DNA from: Methanosarcinales archaeon
GTDB lineage: Archaea; Halobacteriota; Methanosarcinia; Methanosarcinales; Methanogasteraceae
NCBI GenBank assembly: GCA_004211975.1
Contig: RXIK01000126.1
Span: 1 to 44,591 of the forward strand
Direction of reading: 5' to 3'
Length of the DNA stretch: 44,591 nt
This document shows positions 1-7,507 of this stretch, in pieces; the first letter of the stretch is position 1, and every line of letters begins with the position of its first letter. The notes below the pieces were generated by a model that ran no database searches, had not been told where the DNA came from, and worked only from the letters and a program-made list of their open reading frames with translations. A program made the translations under genes and the position numbers.

Positions 1-141
1 GGATTATACGTATGCCCAGATAAGGGCGTATCCATAAATGCAGATGTGAACGGCGTCGCAAACATCAAACAGAATAATAACTGTGAGCCTCCGGGTAGCA
101 GTAACTGGGCTATGGCGAGCCCATTGCGGGTGTCAGCATGA
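1..141 (+). CDS. tnpB: TnpB (IS200/IS605 OrfB) nuclease, C-terminal end only
   Basis: An open frame enters from the left edge and stops at TGA 139-141. The 46 visible residues carry the end of the TnpB zinc-finger/RuvC-III region: a YVCP stretch followed by INADVNGVANI, where the Asp-Val-Asn-Gly-x-x-Asn pattern is the hallmark of the last RuvC block, then a short tail ending SPLRVSA. TnpB is an RNA-guided DNA endonuclease that helps IS200/IS605 elements persist. The first Cys pair of the zinc finger lies outside the window, and the usual second-pair motif reads CPDKG, so one Cys of the knuckle seems to be replaced by Lys; this may mean decay. The right-end hairpin follows directly. Confidence 0.8.
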   Translation, partial: GLYVCPDKGVSINADVNGVANIKQNNNCEPPGSSNWAMASPLRVSA

Positions 142-198
142 AAGTGGTAACGCACTACACAAAGATTCCTCGCTCTTCAGAGCGGGGAGCACGTCAAA
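142..198 (+). mobile_element. IS200/IS605 right end with subterminal hairpin (omega-RNA scaffold end)
   Basis: Directly after the tnpB stop is a perfect 8-bp stem (CCTCGCTC, 168-175; GAGCGGGG, 180-187, with one T-G pair) closed by loop TTCA. A hairpin in this position is the subterminal structure bound by TnpA at the right end of IS200/IS605 elements, and in TnpB systems it forms the 3' part of the omega-RNA scaffold. The element probably ends near 195-199, because sequence homologous to an AAA_4-type regulator resumes in frame at about 199. The left end and any tnpA lie outside the window. Confidence 0.65.
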
Positions 199-596
199 GG
201 TTGGATAAGGTTGAACGAGTAGGGATGGGCATACACAAGATGAAGGAAACTATGGCTCTGGCAGGTTTAAAAGAACCTGTGTTTGAGACGGATTGTTTTT
301 TCAGAGCGATATTTTTCAGACCGACGAGAGGCGATATTTTTCCAACCCCGCTTAAGGTCGGAGAAAAGGTCGGAGAAAAGGTCGGAGAAAAGGTCGGAGA
401 AAAAATAACTGCAAACCAGCAGAAGATCATTGATTCCATTCTACAAGAGCCAACCATTTCCGCAAAGGAATTATCCGGATTAGTAGGTATTTCCCAGAGA
501 AAAATCGAAGACAACATCGCCAAACTAAAAAAAATGGGGTTAATCAGGCGCATCGGTCCGGCGAGAGGTGGGCACTGGGAGATAGGTGGCAAATGA
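199..596 (+). pseudogene. AlbA_2/AAA_4 (RecG-like) regulator, C-terminal piece cut by the IS element
   Basis: From about 199 the frame encodes KVERVGMGIHKMK..., the conserved segment that follows the HATPase_c_4 domain in divergent-AAA (AlbA_2/HATPase_c_4) regulators. After it come an FFRAIFFRP strand, a VGEK repeat and a C-terminal winged helix-turn-helix (about codons 95-152 of the open frame from 138). The N-terminal AlbA_2 domain and most of the HATPase domain are missing, and the break coincides with the right end of the IS200/IS605 element. The apparent ATG at 138 lies inside the element, so the present ORF is a transposon-host fusion. The remnant overlaps the next ORF by ATGA (593-596). 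Confidence 0.7.
354..401 (+). repeat. Four perfect 12-bp tandem repeats (VGEK linker)
   Basis: The unit AAGGTCGGAGAA is repeated four times without a mismatch and codes for K-V-G-E four times. It forms the linker between the ATPase-like part and the winged helix of the regulator fragment. The unit length keeps frame, so copy number could vary without loss of reading frame. Confidence 0.9.
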
Positions 597-1279
597 CGGG
601 GGATGCACCGACTCACTACAGTTACAGGCTTTCTGAAGAAGAAAATCTTTTCAGGTTCTACTTTAGCATATTCGAACGATTGATTAAAAAGACCGATCTA
701 CCCTTTGCGTTGAGGGCAGATGGCTTTGCCACCGATGATCAACCCCAGCTTACTGCGATACGGGATGCACTGGCGAATCTTCTGATACATTCCGACTACT
801 TCAGTCCGGTGAAACCAAGGATAAGGGTCTTCATTGACCGGATTGAGTTCCTGAACCCGAATAGCCTGCCAAAGGACCTTGAATCCATTATACGAGAAGA
901 TTTCACTATGCCAAGAAACCCCATTGTCACAAAGATATTCAGGGTCATAAAACTGGCTGAGAATGCGGGATCAGGCATTGATAAAATGATCAATGGCTGG
1001 AAAGCCTATTACGAGAACGTGCCTGCGATATCAGGTGGCATCGATTACTATAAGATAACGTTTCCGTTAGTCAAGGGCACGGGAGTTTCGGAGAAAACTT
1101 CGGAGAAAATCATTCTGCTTATCAAAGAAAATCCATCGATCAGTGCAAAAGAGATTGCAGAAAAGCTCGGCGTATCGCCACGGGCAATTGAGATGCAGAT
1201 TGCGAAATTGAAAAAGAAGAACATTATTATACGAATCGGTCCGGCAAAGAGTGGGCAATGGGCGGTGGTCGACAAATGA
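593..1279 (+). CDS. AAA_4/HATPase_c_4 RecG-like regulator lacking its N-terminal domain
   Basis: 228 residues. Residues about 45-130 match the HATPase_c_4 part of AlbA_2/divergent-AAA regulators: ALANLLIHSDYFS, then RIRVFIDRIEFLNP, then MPRNPIVTKIFRVIKLAENAGSGIDKM. A C-terminal winged HTH (about 165-225) is paralogous to that of the fragment just upstream. Full proteins of this family start with an AlbA_2 domain of roughly 150-200 residues that is absent here, so this is either a domain-only relic or a truncated gene. It overlaps its neighbours by ATGA at both ends (593-596 and 1276-1279), which suggests the cluster was once a translationally coupled operon. Such proteins often sit next to type I restriction genes, as here. 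Confidence 0.7.
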   Translation: MTGDAPTHYSYRLSEEENLFRFYFSIFERLIKKTDLPFALRADGFATDDQPQLTAIRDALANLLIHSDYFSPVKPRIRVFIDRIEFLNPNSLPKDLESIIREDFTMPRNPIVTKIFRVIKLAENAGSGIDKMINGWKAYYENVPAISGGIDYYKITFPLVKGTGVSEKTSEKIILLIKENPSISAKEIAEKLGVSPRAIEMQIAKLKKKNIIIRIGPAKSGQWAVVDK

Positions 1280-1782
1280 AGGGGCAGGCGGTCTTCAAGC
1301 ACTGGTTCGTCGATTTCGAGTTTCCGAACGAGAATGGCAAGCCGCACATATTCAGCGGCGGCGAGATGGTGGATCCAGAGCTGGGGGCGGTGCCGGATGG
1401 GTGGGAAGTTATTTCGATTGGTGATGTCGTGAAAATAGTGGGTGGTGGTACCCCTCGTACGAATAATCCTGCATTTTTGGAGGGGGGAATACATCGCTGG
1501 ACACGCGTAAATCTTGAGACCATTAAGGGACGCGCTTGTGAGACTACGTTTCAGGAAATTTGCAAGAAGAATTTTAGACCCATTAAGATTGCTGTACCGA
1601 CACCTGAAATACTAACTCGCTTCGAAAAAACCGTTGGGCGTTTATTTAAACAAATCGTGGCAAATGAGTGGGAATCCCGCGCCCTAACATCAATCCGCGA
1701 TGCCTTCCTCCTAAAATTGATGTCAGGAGAGATTCGGGTAAATCATAAAAATGGGGGATATACAAATGAGATTCTGGGTTAA
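1276..1782 (+). pseudogene. hsdS: Type I restriction specificity subunit (HsdS) remnant
   Basis: 168 codons from the ATG that overlaps the previous stop. The first 65 residues follow the central conserved region of HsdS (QAVFKHWFVDFEFPNENGKP, then VPDGWEV, then the start of a second target-recognition domain, VVKIVGGGTPRTNNP). The tail (VPTPEILTRFEK, then LTSIRDAFLLKLMSGEIRV) is the distal coiled-coil conserved region. The first recognition domain is missing and the second is cut down to a few tens of residues, so the protein cannot be a working specificity subunit. No hsdM or hsdR is present. It is a deletion relic of a restriction locus that now abuts the Kiwa-like genes. Confidence 0.75.
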
Positions 1783-2299
1783 AGTGGGTCTTTTTCTCAG
1801 TTCTTATTTTCCACTATTTTTAATATTGGCTATTAAAAATTGGTTTAATTGTTATATGACGTTATTTCTTATTATAGTGAGCACATATAGCCTTGTGTGG
1901 GTGTGTATAATCAGCATCTCAAAGAAATGGACCGTAGAATCGTATAACGTTCTAAAAGTCGAAAACAGAACTCAGGAATCTTTAAACTATCTTATCCCAT
2001 ATATCATTTCATTCATCGGATTTGATTTGAATAAATGGCAGGATTGGGGTGCCCTTACCATCCTTCTGGCGATACTTTTTGTAGTTTATCTGAATTCCGA
2101 CCTATTATATGTCAATCCAATGTTATTATTTTTTAAATACAAAATATACAAGATTGAAGTATGTAAGCCGATAATAGGGTGTGAAGATACGAGAAGCGAA
2201 ATTCTAATAATAACAAATAGGAAAAACTATATTAAGAGAGATGACCGAATAACTGTAAAAGACATAGACCGGGGTATAGTCTTAGAGGCGATTGAATGA
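1766..2299 (+). CDS. kwaA: KwaA-like membrane protein (Kiwa anti-phage system)
   Basis: 177 residues from ATG 1766, which has a GGGGG stretch about 9 nt upstream; an upstream in-frame ATG at 1751 is less likely. Four hydrophobic segments are visible, at about residues 4-22, 29-49, 72-88 and 97-115 of the shorter form, followed by a soluble basic tail of about 60 residues. Four-helix membrane topology, size and position directly before a DUF4868 gene fit KwaA, the membrane sensor of the two-gene Kiwa defence system. The stop overlaps the next ATG (ATGA, 2296-2299). Base composition is clearly richer in AT than the flanking core genes, which suggests transfer. The assignment rests mainly on gene pairing and topology. 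Confidence 0.6.
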   Translation: MRFWVKVGLFLSSYFPLFLILAIKNWFNCYMTLFLIIVSTYSLVWVCIISISKKWTVESYNVLKVENRTQESLNYLIPYIISFIGFDLNKWQDWGALTILLAILFVVYLNSDLLYVNPMLLFFKYKIYKIEVCKPIIGCEDTRSEILIITNRKNYIKRDDRITVKDIDRGIVLEAIE

Positions 2300-3240
2300 T
2301 GAACGAAATAGTAACCTATCTGAAAGGAGCAGAACCAAGAAATGTAAAACTATACTTCGTAGAGCGGAATAAAAACCAAATAACAAAAGAAATTAGTTAT
2401 AATACATTAAAGACTACGATAACCACAGATATAGGAAGCGAGCTTATAGATGCGGGATATCAACAGGTTGTATCCATATTAAATAAGGATCCAGAATGCA
2501 TCGAATACGGAGTTATACCCTATTCGGATAGGGTTCATGTGGAAAAAATAAACAAAAACGAGGTTCCCTATTTATCTCAACTGCTAACAGAAGTTTCAAA
2601 CTCCGCCCTTGAAGTTTTCGAAGATAACAGAACTAATAAGATCTTTGGATATATTGTAAAAATAGAAAATGGAAACAATGCCCTATTTTTATTCAGGAAA
2701 TACACCCCGAAAAAACTGTTAGAAAAGGGAAAACTCTCAATGATAGTCAACGAAGGAAGTTTTCAAAGATTGAATTATAAAATAATGGCGATAGATGAGG
2801 TCTATGATGCTGCACTTCTTTTAAAAGAAGGAAATGACCTTTCACAATTGCAGGTTTTCATTTTCAACAGATCAAAATTTGAGTCTATGTTTAGCTTTGT
2901 TGCTTTTTATGAGAAAGAAGTGGATGGCAGAAAGAAAGAAATCAACGACAAGAATTTGTTAAATGATATTGATGTGTTTATCGATTTCTGCAAAAATGAT
3001 AGTCGAATGATTAAGAAATTTGCACGAATTCTTAAAAATGGTGAATTCAGTAAAATGAGTAAGAACAACATAAAAGATGTTGCAGATGAATACAAGTTAG
3101 ATTTAGAATTTGATGACAGTGGGAAAATCGTGCTAAATAAAGACAACATCTGGACAATCCTTCGAATTTTAGATGACGATTACGTACGTTCTGAGATTAC
3201 TGATACTAAATATGAGGCACGTTCCAAGGTGAAAAAATGA
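2296..3240 (+). CDS. kwaB: KwaB-like protein (DUF4868; Kiwa anti-phage system)
   Basis: 314 residues, the usual length for KwaB (about 315). The C-terminal end carries the DUF4868 signature: IVLNKDNIWTILRILDDDY, then S-x-x-T-x-x-x-Y-E-x-x-S-K. The middle holds alternating strands and helices (FGYIVKI, NALFLFRKY, LQVFIFNRSKFESMFSF) expected for the family. KwaB is the soluble, DNA-binding effector that works with the membrane protein KwaA to stop phage replication and transcription. The start overlaps the kwaA stop by ATGA, so the pair is translationally coupled. The gene is AT-rich and Lys/Asn-rich compared with the core genes of this window. A downstream ATG at 2299 is an equally good start. 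Confidence 0.7.
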   Translation: MMNEIVTYLKGAEPRNVKLYFVERNKNQITKEISYNTLKTTITTDIGSELIDAGYQQVVSILNKDPECIEYGVIPYSDRVHVEKINKNEVPYLSQLLTEVSNSALEVFEDNRTNKIFGYIVKIENGNNALFLFRKYTPKKLLEKGKLSMIVNEGSFQRLNYKIMAIDEVYDAALLLKEGNDLSQLQVFIFNRSKFESMFSFVAFYEKEVDGRKKEINDKNLLNDIDVFIDFCKNDSRMIKKFARILKNGEFSKMSKNNIKDVADEYKLDLEFDDSGKIVLNKDNIWTILRILDDDYVRSEITDTKYEARSKVKK

Positions 3241-3319
3241 CTCACTCATAGAACTCAGACCCAAAGTCCCCCATCAGAATCAACCAAACCACAAAAATAA
3301 CCAACAAAGGAGACCCAAC

Positions 3320-4393
3320 ATGCCCAACACCGAAAGACAACTAACCTTAACCATCGGCGGTCCGGATGTCGAGGACGGAAAAATTCCTCTTGCAGCACTT
3401 GCCGGTAAACTAAACGCACTCCAGAAAGCACTCTTCAACGTGGCGCTGGCACGGTCGGGAGGTCCGGTAGCGCAGCGTGGCAACTGGTCAAAGCGCATCA
3501 TTGCATCATGTGAATTACTATTCTGCGAATCTCGCAAAGGCAGTCTTGCCGTGGTAGCAGAGATCCCGCCGCCGTCATCGGTGCAGACCACACTTGGGGG
3601 AAAGAAAGACGATGAAGGATTGCATGCGCTCGATACGTTGCGGCAGGTAACGGTATCTATCAGTGCGGGCGATAGTTCAAATCTTGTCTCGATCATGCCG
3701 GATGGTGGGGCGCGTCTTCGTGCTCTAAAGTCCATTGAAGCGCTTTGTCCCCGTGATACTGACGGTTTCTGGGTATCTCTGGGAAATGGGGATGGATTGC
3801 CTTATGCTCGCCTTACATCCGAATCTCGAAGCTTCATTCAACATATATTCGAAGATGATGATGTTATTGAGGTCCAAACCATAAGCGGAGATCTTGTGGA
3901 GATCAGGGTGCTTGCAGGTAGGCGTCATATCGTTATCCGCCACCAACAGCGGGAAATTGTGTGTTATTACCCTACCGAGATGGAGGAAACTATTACACAA
4001 CTCGTTGCTGGTTCTATTGTCGAAGTTAAAGGGCGGGCACAGTTGGGTGATGACGGGGTGGTTCGCCAGATCGACGAAGTGCTGGATGTCTCAACAATAG
4101 ACCTCTCATCATTCCGAACATCCTCGTTCCATTTCAACGACGGACGTTTCATTCTCAAGGACCCCGTAATCTGCTCTCCGGAGTATCGCAATAACCTGTG
4201 GGTGTATGAGTGCCCACGCTATGGATTACATGCGTTTTCAGAGGATCGGCAGGAAGCGCTGCGCCAGCTTGGGGAAGAGTTCGCTTTCCTATACGAGGGT
4301 CTAATAAATGAACCTGATGAGAATCTGACACCAGATGCAATTGAACTTCGTGATCTACTCAAGGCAGATTCTGTCAGAGTCGAGGAGATCTAA
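3320..4393 (+). CDS. Unknown 357-residue protein with HicB-like C-terminal domain
   Basis: An AGGAG motif at about 3308-3312 precedes ATG 3320. The N-terminal 220 residues do not match a family I can name. A central stretch (about 195-260) has a small beta-rich fold (GDLVEIRVLAGRRHIVIRH, then GSIVEVKGRAQL). The last 75 residues (LWVYECPRYGLHAFSEDRQ, then EALRQLGEEFAFLYEGL) resemble the HicB antitoxin core, a partial RNase H-like strand pair followed by the E-A-x-x-x-L helix. The next gene, 2 bp downstream, is HicA-like, so this is probably the antitoxin or partner of a toxin-antitoxin pair, but much longer than classical HicB (about 70-150 residues). GC content is higher than in the Kiwa genes. 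Confidence 0.5.
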   Translation: MPNTERQLTLTIGGPDVEDGKIPLAALAGKLNALQKALFNVALARSGGPVAQRGNWSKRIIASCELLFCESRKGSLAVVAEIPPPSSVQTTLGGKKDDEGLHALDTLRQVTVSISAGDSSNLVSIMPDGGARLRALKSIEALCPRDTDGFWVSLGNGDGLPYARLTSESRSFIQHIFEDDDVIEVQTISGDLVEIRVLAGRRHIVIRHQQREIVCYYPTEMEETITQLVAGSIVEVKGRAQLGDDGVVRQIDEVLDVSTIDLSSFRTSSFHFNDGRFILKDPVICSPEYRNNLWVYECPRYGLHAFSEDRQEALRQLGEEFAFLYEGLINEPDENLTPDAIELRDLLKADSVRVEEI

Positions 4394-4395
4394 AA

Positions 4396-4704
4396 ATGGC
4401 TGTTTATCACACATCAAAATTCATTGCCGCAATCAAGAGGAAGGGTTTTGTTCCAGATAAGACTCACCACAACATGTTCTGGTACTACCTTGATGGTAAA
4501 AAGACATCGGTTCGCACCCGCACAAGTCATGGGGAGAAGGAATTCAATGACGGACTGATGGCTGAACGGCGCAAACAGATTGGACTTGCCAGTAAAGAGC
4601 AAATGCTTGATTTAATCGAATGCCCACTCTCCGCAGACGATTTGCAGCAAATTCTCATCGAAAGTGGGCGCATTCGAGAACCAGAGCCAAAATTGAAGGA
4701 TTGA
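4396..4704 (+). CDS. HicA-like mRNA interferase toxin
   Basis: 102 residues starting 2 bp after the previous stop. The first 65 residues follow the HicA double-stranded RNA-binding fold: helix (SKFIAAIKRKGFV), strand with the catalytic-position His (THHNMFWYYL), strand (KTSVRTRTSHG) and helix (FNDGLMAERRKQIGL). HicA normally has G-S-H-x-x-x at the His; here it is T-H-H-N. The last 35 residues form an extra helical tail absent from minimal HicA (about 60 residues). HicA toxins cleave mRNA and are neutralised by HicB; the adjacent long gene with a HicB-like tail is the likely partner. A distant HicA-fold protein without toxicity is possible. Confidence 0.6.
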   Translation: MAVYHTSKFIAAIKRKGFVPDKTHHNMFWYYLDGKKTSVRTRTSHGEKEFNDGLMAERRKQIGLASKEQMLDLIECPLSADDLQQILIESGRIREPEPKLKD

Positions 4705-5139
4705 TCCACAACAAAAACGGAGGCTAATATGAGGGCATTCCCGATATCAAGCACAAAAGAAGACGAATTGTAATCACTCCGGCATGTTGATTGGATTCGT
4801 AACAATCTGACGATTGGCAAGGTGTTAAGGGGGCGTATTCAGGTAAAGCTCCAGGGGATGGTCACTCGACTTTGGAAACCAAAGAAACAGCTGCAGCCAT
4901 CCGATTACCCGCCAGATCCCAAAATACCGAAGACTAAATCCAACCAAAAACCGCCATCATCCGCCCCATCGAAACATGCCCAATTTCACACTTATTCTAC
5001 GTTGTAGGAGTAAGGTTCCAGCTTCACATTGTGCCGCAACACCCCGATTTTCAAGATTCTGAATATCTCGGCCAACTCACCGTGAACTCATCATTCGGTC
5101 CGACCGGACGCGAGAATGCAATGCCATCGATCGGCGGGT
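4705..5139. other. Region without a convincing gene
   Basis: Between the HicA-like gene and the kae1 relic I see only broken reading frames. A plus-strand frame from about 4790 to 5007 (including ATG 4852) and a 30-codon minus-strand open stretch ending near 5003 look coding-like in composition but match nothing I recognise. They are probably scraps of displaced genes. Confidence 0.4.
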
Positions 5140-5272
5140 CTCCCGCGGGTGAATGTCGCCCGCTTTCGGCTGGTATGTTGCGGTCGCCTCTGCGATGATG
5201 TCCGATTCGGTCACCCTTTCCCGCGGAGAGGTTCCACGCGGTCCCCTCGATTCCGAGGATGGTTTTGTGCAT
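5140..5272 (-). pseudogene. kae1: Relic of kae1 (KEOPS threonylcarbamoyladenosine synthase) 5' end
   Basis: Reading the minus strand from ATG 5272, the first 17 codons give MHKTILGIEGTAWNLSAG, the invariant N-terminus of archaeal Kae1. After one frameshift the frame continues as VTESDIIAEATATYQP and then ends near IHPRE, just before the metal-binding His motif of the family. About 45 codons of a gene that should be more than 320 codons long remain, so this is a fragment. A complete kae1 (often fused to bud32) must exist elsewhere in the genome, because the t6A modification is essential. The fragment suggests duplication or misplacement of a kae1 5' end during rearrangement. Confidence 0.75.
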
Positions 5273-5374
5273 TGTTCTGGTGTTATGGCGGGGGCGGGAG
5301 GTAAAGATATCCAAACGCACAATCAGAGAATCGTGGTTAACCTCTTAATCGTATAACGATATGCTGTATATGCA

Positions 5375-5671
5375 ATGGCTGAAGTAAAGATGCATGATGA
5401 CTATCTGATTGTTATACCGGTGAATGTCCGTGAATCACTGGGACTCATAATCGGAGAAACAATCGATTTTGTTGTGGAAATGGGAAAAGCAGCGTTGTAT
5501 CCAAAAAGATGTGGCGTGGTATCCGTGCGACGACTTTCCGGTATCGTCAAACACGGCGGTATGATCGATGAGGTGCTGGAGGTGGGCTACACTGCGATAA
5601 ATCTCAATACGGTGATAAAGAACGAGATAAAAGAGATCGTGACTGATGCGCGAAACTTTGGCAAGCAATAA
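5375..5671 (+). CDS. AbrB/SpoVT-type swapped-hairpin DNA-binding protein
   Basis: 98 residues. The first 43 follow the AbrB/MazE swapped-hairpin fold: a short strand, then YLIVIPVNVRESLGLIIGE, then a strand and ALYPK. The usual polar residues before the IP are partly replaced. The remaining 55 residues are a helix-rich tail (VLEVGYTAINLNTVIKNEI) not typical of simple antitoxins. Proteins of this class repress their own operons, often as the antitoxin of a VapC/PIN toxin, but no PIN gene follows; the next gene is an unknown membrane protein 72 bp downstream. It is therefore an orphan regulator or the partner of that protein. Confidence 0.7.
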   Translation: MAEVKMHDDYLIVIPVNVRESLGLIIGETIDFVVEMGKAALYPKRCGVVSVRRLSGIVKHGGMIDEVLEVGYTAINLNTVIKNEIKEIVTDARNFGKQ

Positions 5672-5743
5672 TATGACTGTAGAAGACTATCGTATGTGGT
5701 CAAAAGTGATAAAAATCCTTAAAATATGGGGGGAAAACAGTAA

Positions 5744-6730
5744 ATGGAACAGATAGCAGTTTATTTCATAAGGGCGCTTCAAAAATTGATTTCAAAGGTC
5801 ATGTTAGGTCTATTGGATTATATTGTACTATTAATGTTATCTGCGCCTACGGTATTCTTTTTAATCGATTATCTCGATATCTCAGAATTCATTTCAAAAT
5901 TTAATTCAATTTACATTATAATTTTGCTTTCTATTTTTTCTGTTTCTATGGTTTATTACTCGATTTACGTGTACCTAAAATTTAGTAAATCCAATGCAAA
6001 AAGGTGGTTGAAACGGGGGTTCGTTGGCATTGTTGGTGTCATCGCTGTACAACGTGTGCTAAGGTGGTTAGGTGGATATGAGTTAGGAGGAAAATTATTG
6101 TTAGAATCTTTCGAACCCATATACTCTTATTTACATGTGCTGGGGATGATAGCGGTAGTGGTCTGTACTCTGAGTGTTATGTCATTATTTGCGGAGTGGG
6201 TGGGTGGACACAAAATAAATACGTACTTTACCGATGCAATAAAACGCTTAGAAAAAATCCAGAATAATGAAATAAAGAACTATAAAGACATGTATGAAAT
6301 CCATAATGCTTCGGATGAGTACGGTAGTGGAATTAAGGAAGTAAAAAATTTATTGATACGTGGAATTGATCTTGATAGATTTTTTGATTTAAATACTGAA
6401 CTCAGTCTAAATGAAATTTTAGACTGGTTAACTTTTTCGATGCAATATTATCTTTTTTATGGGGAAATTGAACAAATGAAAGCAGTAAAAATACATTTGG
6501 AATGCATGACTGATAATTTCGATGAAAATTATTGTATCAATGCAGATAACTTTGTACGTGAAATTTTAAGGATGTATGATGAGATTGATCGATATTTTAA
6601 AGAAAATAACATTTGTATAGTGCGCAGCACCAAATTTACAGACCGTGCTATGAGTTATTTGCAACCGGTATTATTAGCTATTGTGTTATTAGTAATATCT
6701 ATGATTACTAAATATTTTATAATTAATTAG
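5744..6730 (+). CDS. Unknown AT-rich membrane protein, five hydrophobic segments
   Basis: 328 residues. A GGGGGG run about 15 nt upstream is the best ribosome-binding candidate. Hydrophobic segments lie at about residues 20-42, 50-75, 83-97, 127-150 and 305-326; the long loop between the last two (about 150 residues, rich in Glu, Asn and Lys) is predicted to be soluble and helical. I do not recognise the family. Composition is close to that of the Kiwa genes and unlike the core genes, so it was probably gained by transfer. Its place beside an AbrB-type regulator in a defence-like island makes an effector or membrane-damage role conceivable, but nothing in the sequence proves this. Confidence 0.6.
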   Translation: MEQIAVYFIRALQKLISKVMLGLLDYIVLLMLSAPTVFFLIDYLDISEFISKFNSIYIIILLSIFSVSMVYYSIYVYLKFSKSNAKRWLKRGFVGIVGVIAVQRVLRWLGGYELGGKLLLESFEPIYSYLHVLGMIAVVVCTLSVMSLFAEWVGGHKINTYFTDAIKRLEKIQNNEIKNYKDMYEIHNASDEYGSGIKEVKNLLIRGIDLDRFFDLNTELSLNEILDWLTFSMQYYLFYGEIEQMKAVKIHLECMTDNFDENYCINADNFVREILRMYDEIDRYFKENNICIVRSTKFTDRAMSYLQPVLLAIVLLVISMITKYFIIN

Positions 6731-6849
6731 CATCCAAGCATGCCCCTTCTCTGAATCTGGTAATCCAAGCACCGACACCCCAAACCGATTACGGTTTACT
6801 GCCCGACTTTAAGGTGTATGATACAGTGGTTAACTCCGATTAACGGAAT

Positions 6850-7375
6850 ATCAAGCAAGAGTTGTCAGAACACGCGCTGCGATGTGGGCGGATGCCGCCT
6901 CTAGCAATCGTGTTGTTACCGAATCTACCTTCTTTTGGACAACATGTATCGGTTGCAACTACTTCTTTCTGGCAGTGTGGGCATGTATAATGTGCAATTT
7001 TGTATTCGGTGACGATAACAGGTTGTGGTTCAGGAATCTCAGAGGGTGATCTTCGATTTTACGCTGAACGGAGCACCAAGCTTTGGCTCCACAGTCCGGA
7101 CATCGATCTTTCATGACATCCACCTGCCTATCCGGCTTTGCAGGAGGTCTTGTCACGCCCTTATGCCCTTTCTTCTGCCCCGACTTTCCCATCGCCTGCA
7201 TCCTGGTCCTTTTTGCGCTTGCCGCCACGCTTCAGACGAGGTTGCGTATTGCATTATCATGCATAGCAAGTTTGGCAACGAGCTCCCTTATGTGTCATTT
7301 AAGCGACTCATTCTCACGCTTGAGTTGGTCAATAGCGTCTTGAAGTTGCTTGATGATTGCGTTCTTGTCCATCAT
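6850..7375 (-). pseudogene. IS66-type transposase (TnpC), decayed N-terminal half
   Basis: Read on the minus strand from ATG 7375: MMDKNAIIKQLQDAIDQLKR, a coiled coil with an in-frame stop after SLK, a second stop, then KKGHKGVTRPPAKPDRQ and MKDRCPDCGA, the IS66 zinc-binding motif. A frameshift near 7050 is followed by TEYKIAHYTCPHC and then GRFGNNTIA, the conserved entry to the central domain, with further frameshifts to about 6850. The catalytic DDE part is missing. At least two stops and two frameshifts show it is dead. A differently diverged IS66 relic lies at 38899-39566. Confidence 0.75.
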
Positions 7376-7507
7376 CCTCTTGGAAGACTATCATAGTAAT
7401 AATATAAAAATTTTGTGGTTGAGAATGTGTTTCGGATCGATCCAGAAGAACAGTAGACAGAGTGGTTATGCGGGGGAGCTAAACACATACGATGAAGTAA
7501 CACAAAA

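Noticed and set aside
194-616. 140-codon minus-strand ORF opposite the AAA_4 fragment
   Set aside because: It is the mirror of the VGEK repeat (FSPT repeats) and of the winged helix; it has no start context or family.
7083-7396. Plus-strand ORFs over the IS66 relic
   Set aside because: The minus strand carries recognisable transposase motifs, so the plus-strand frames are shadows.
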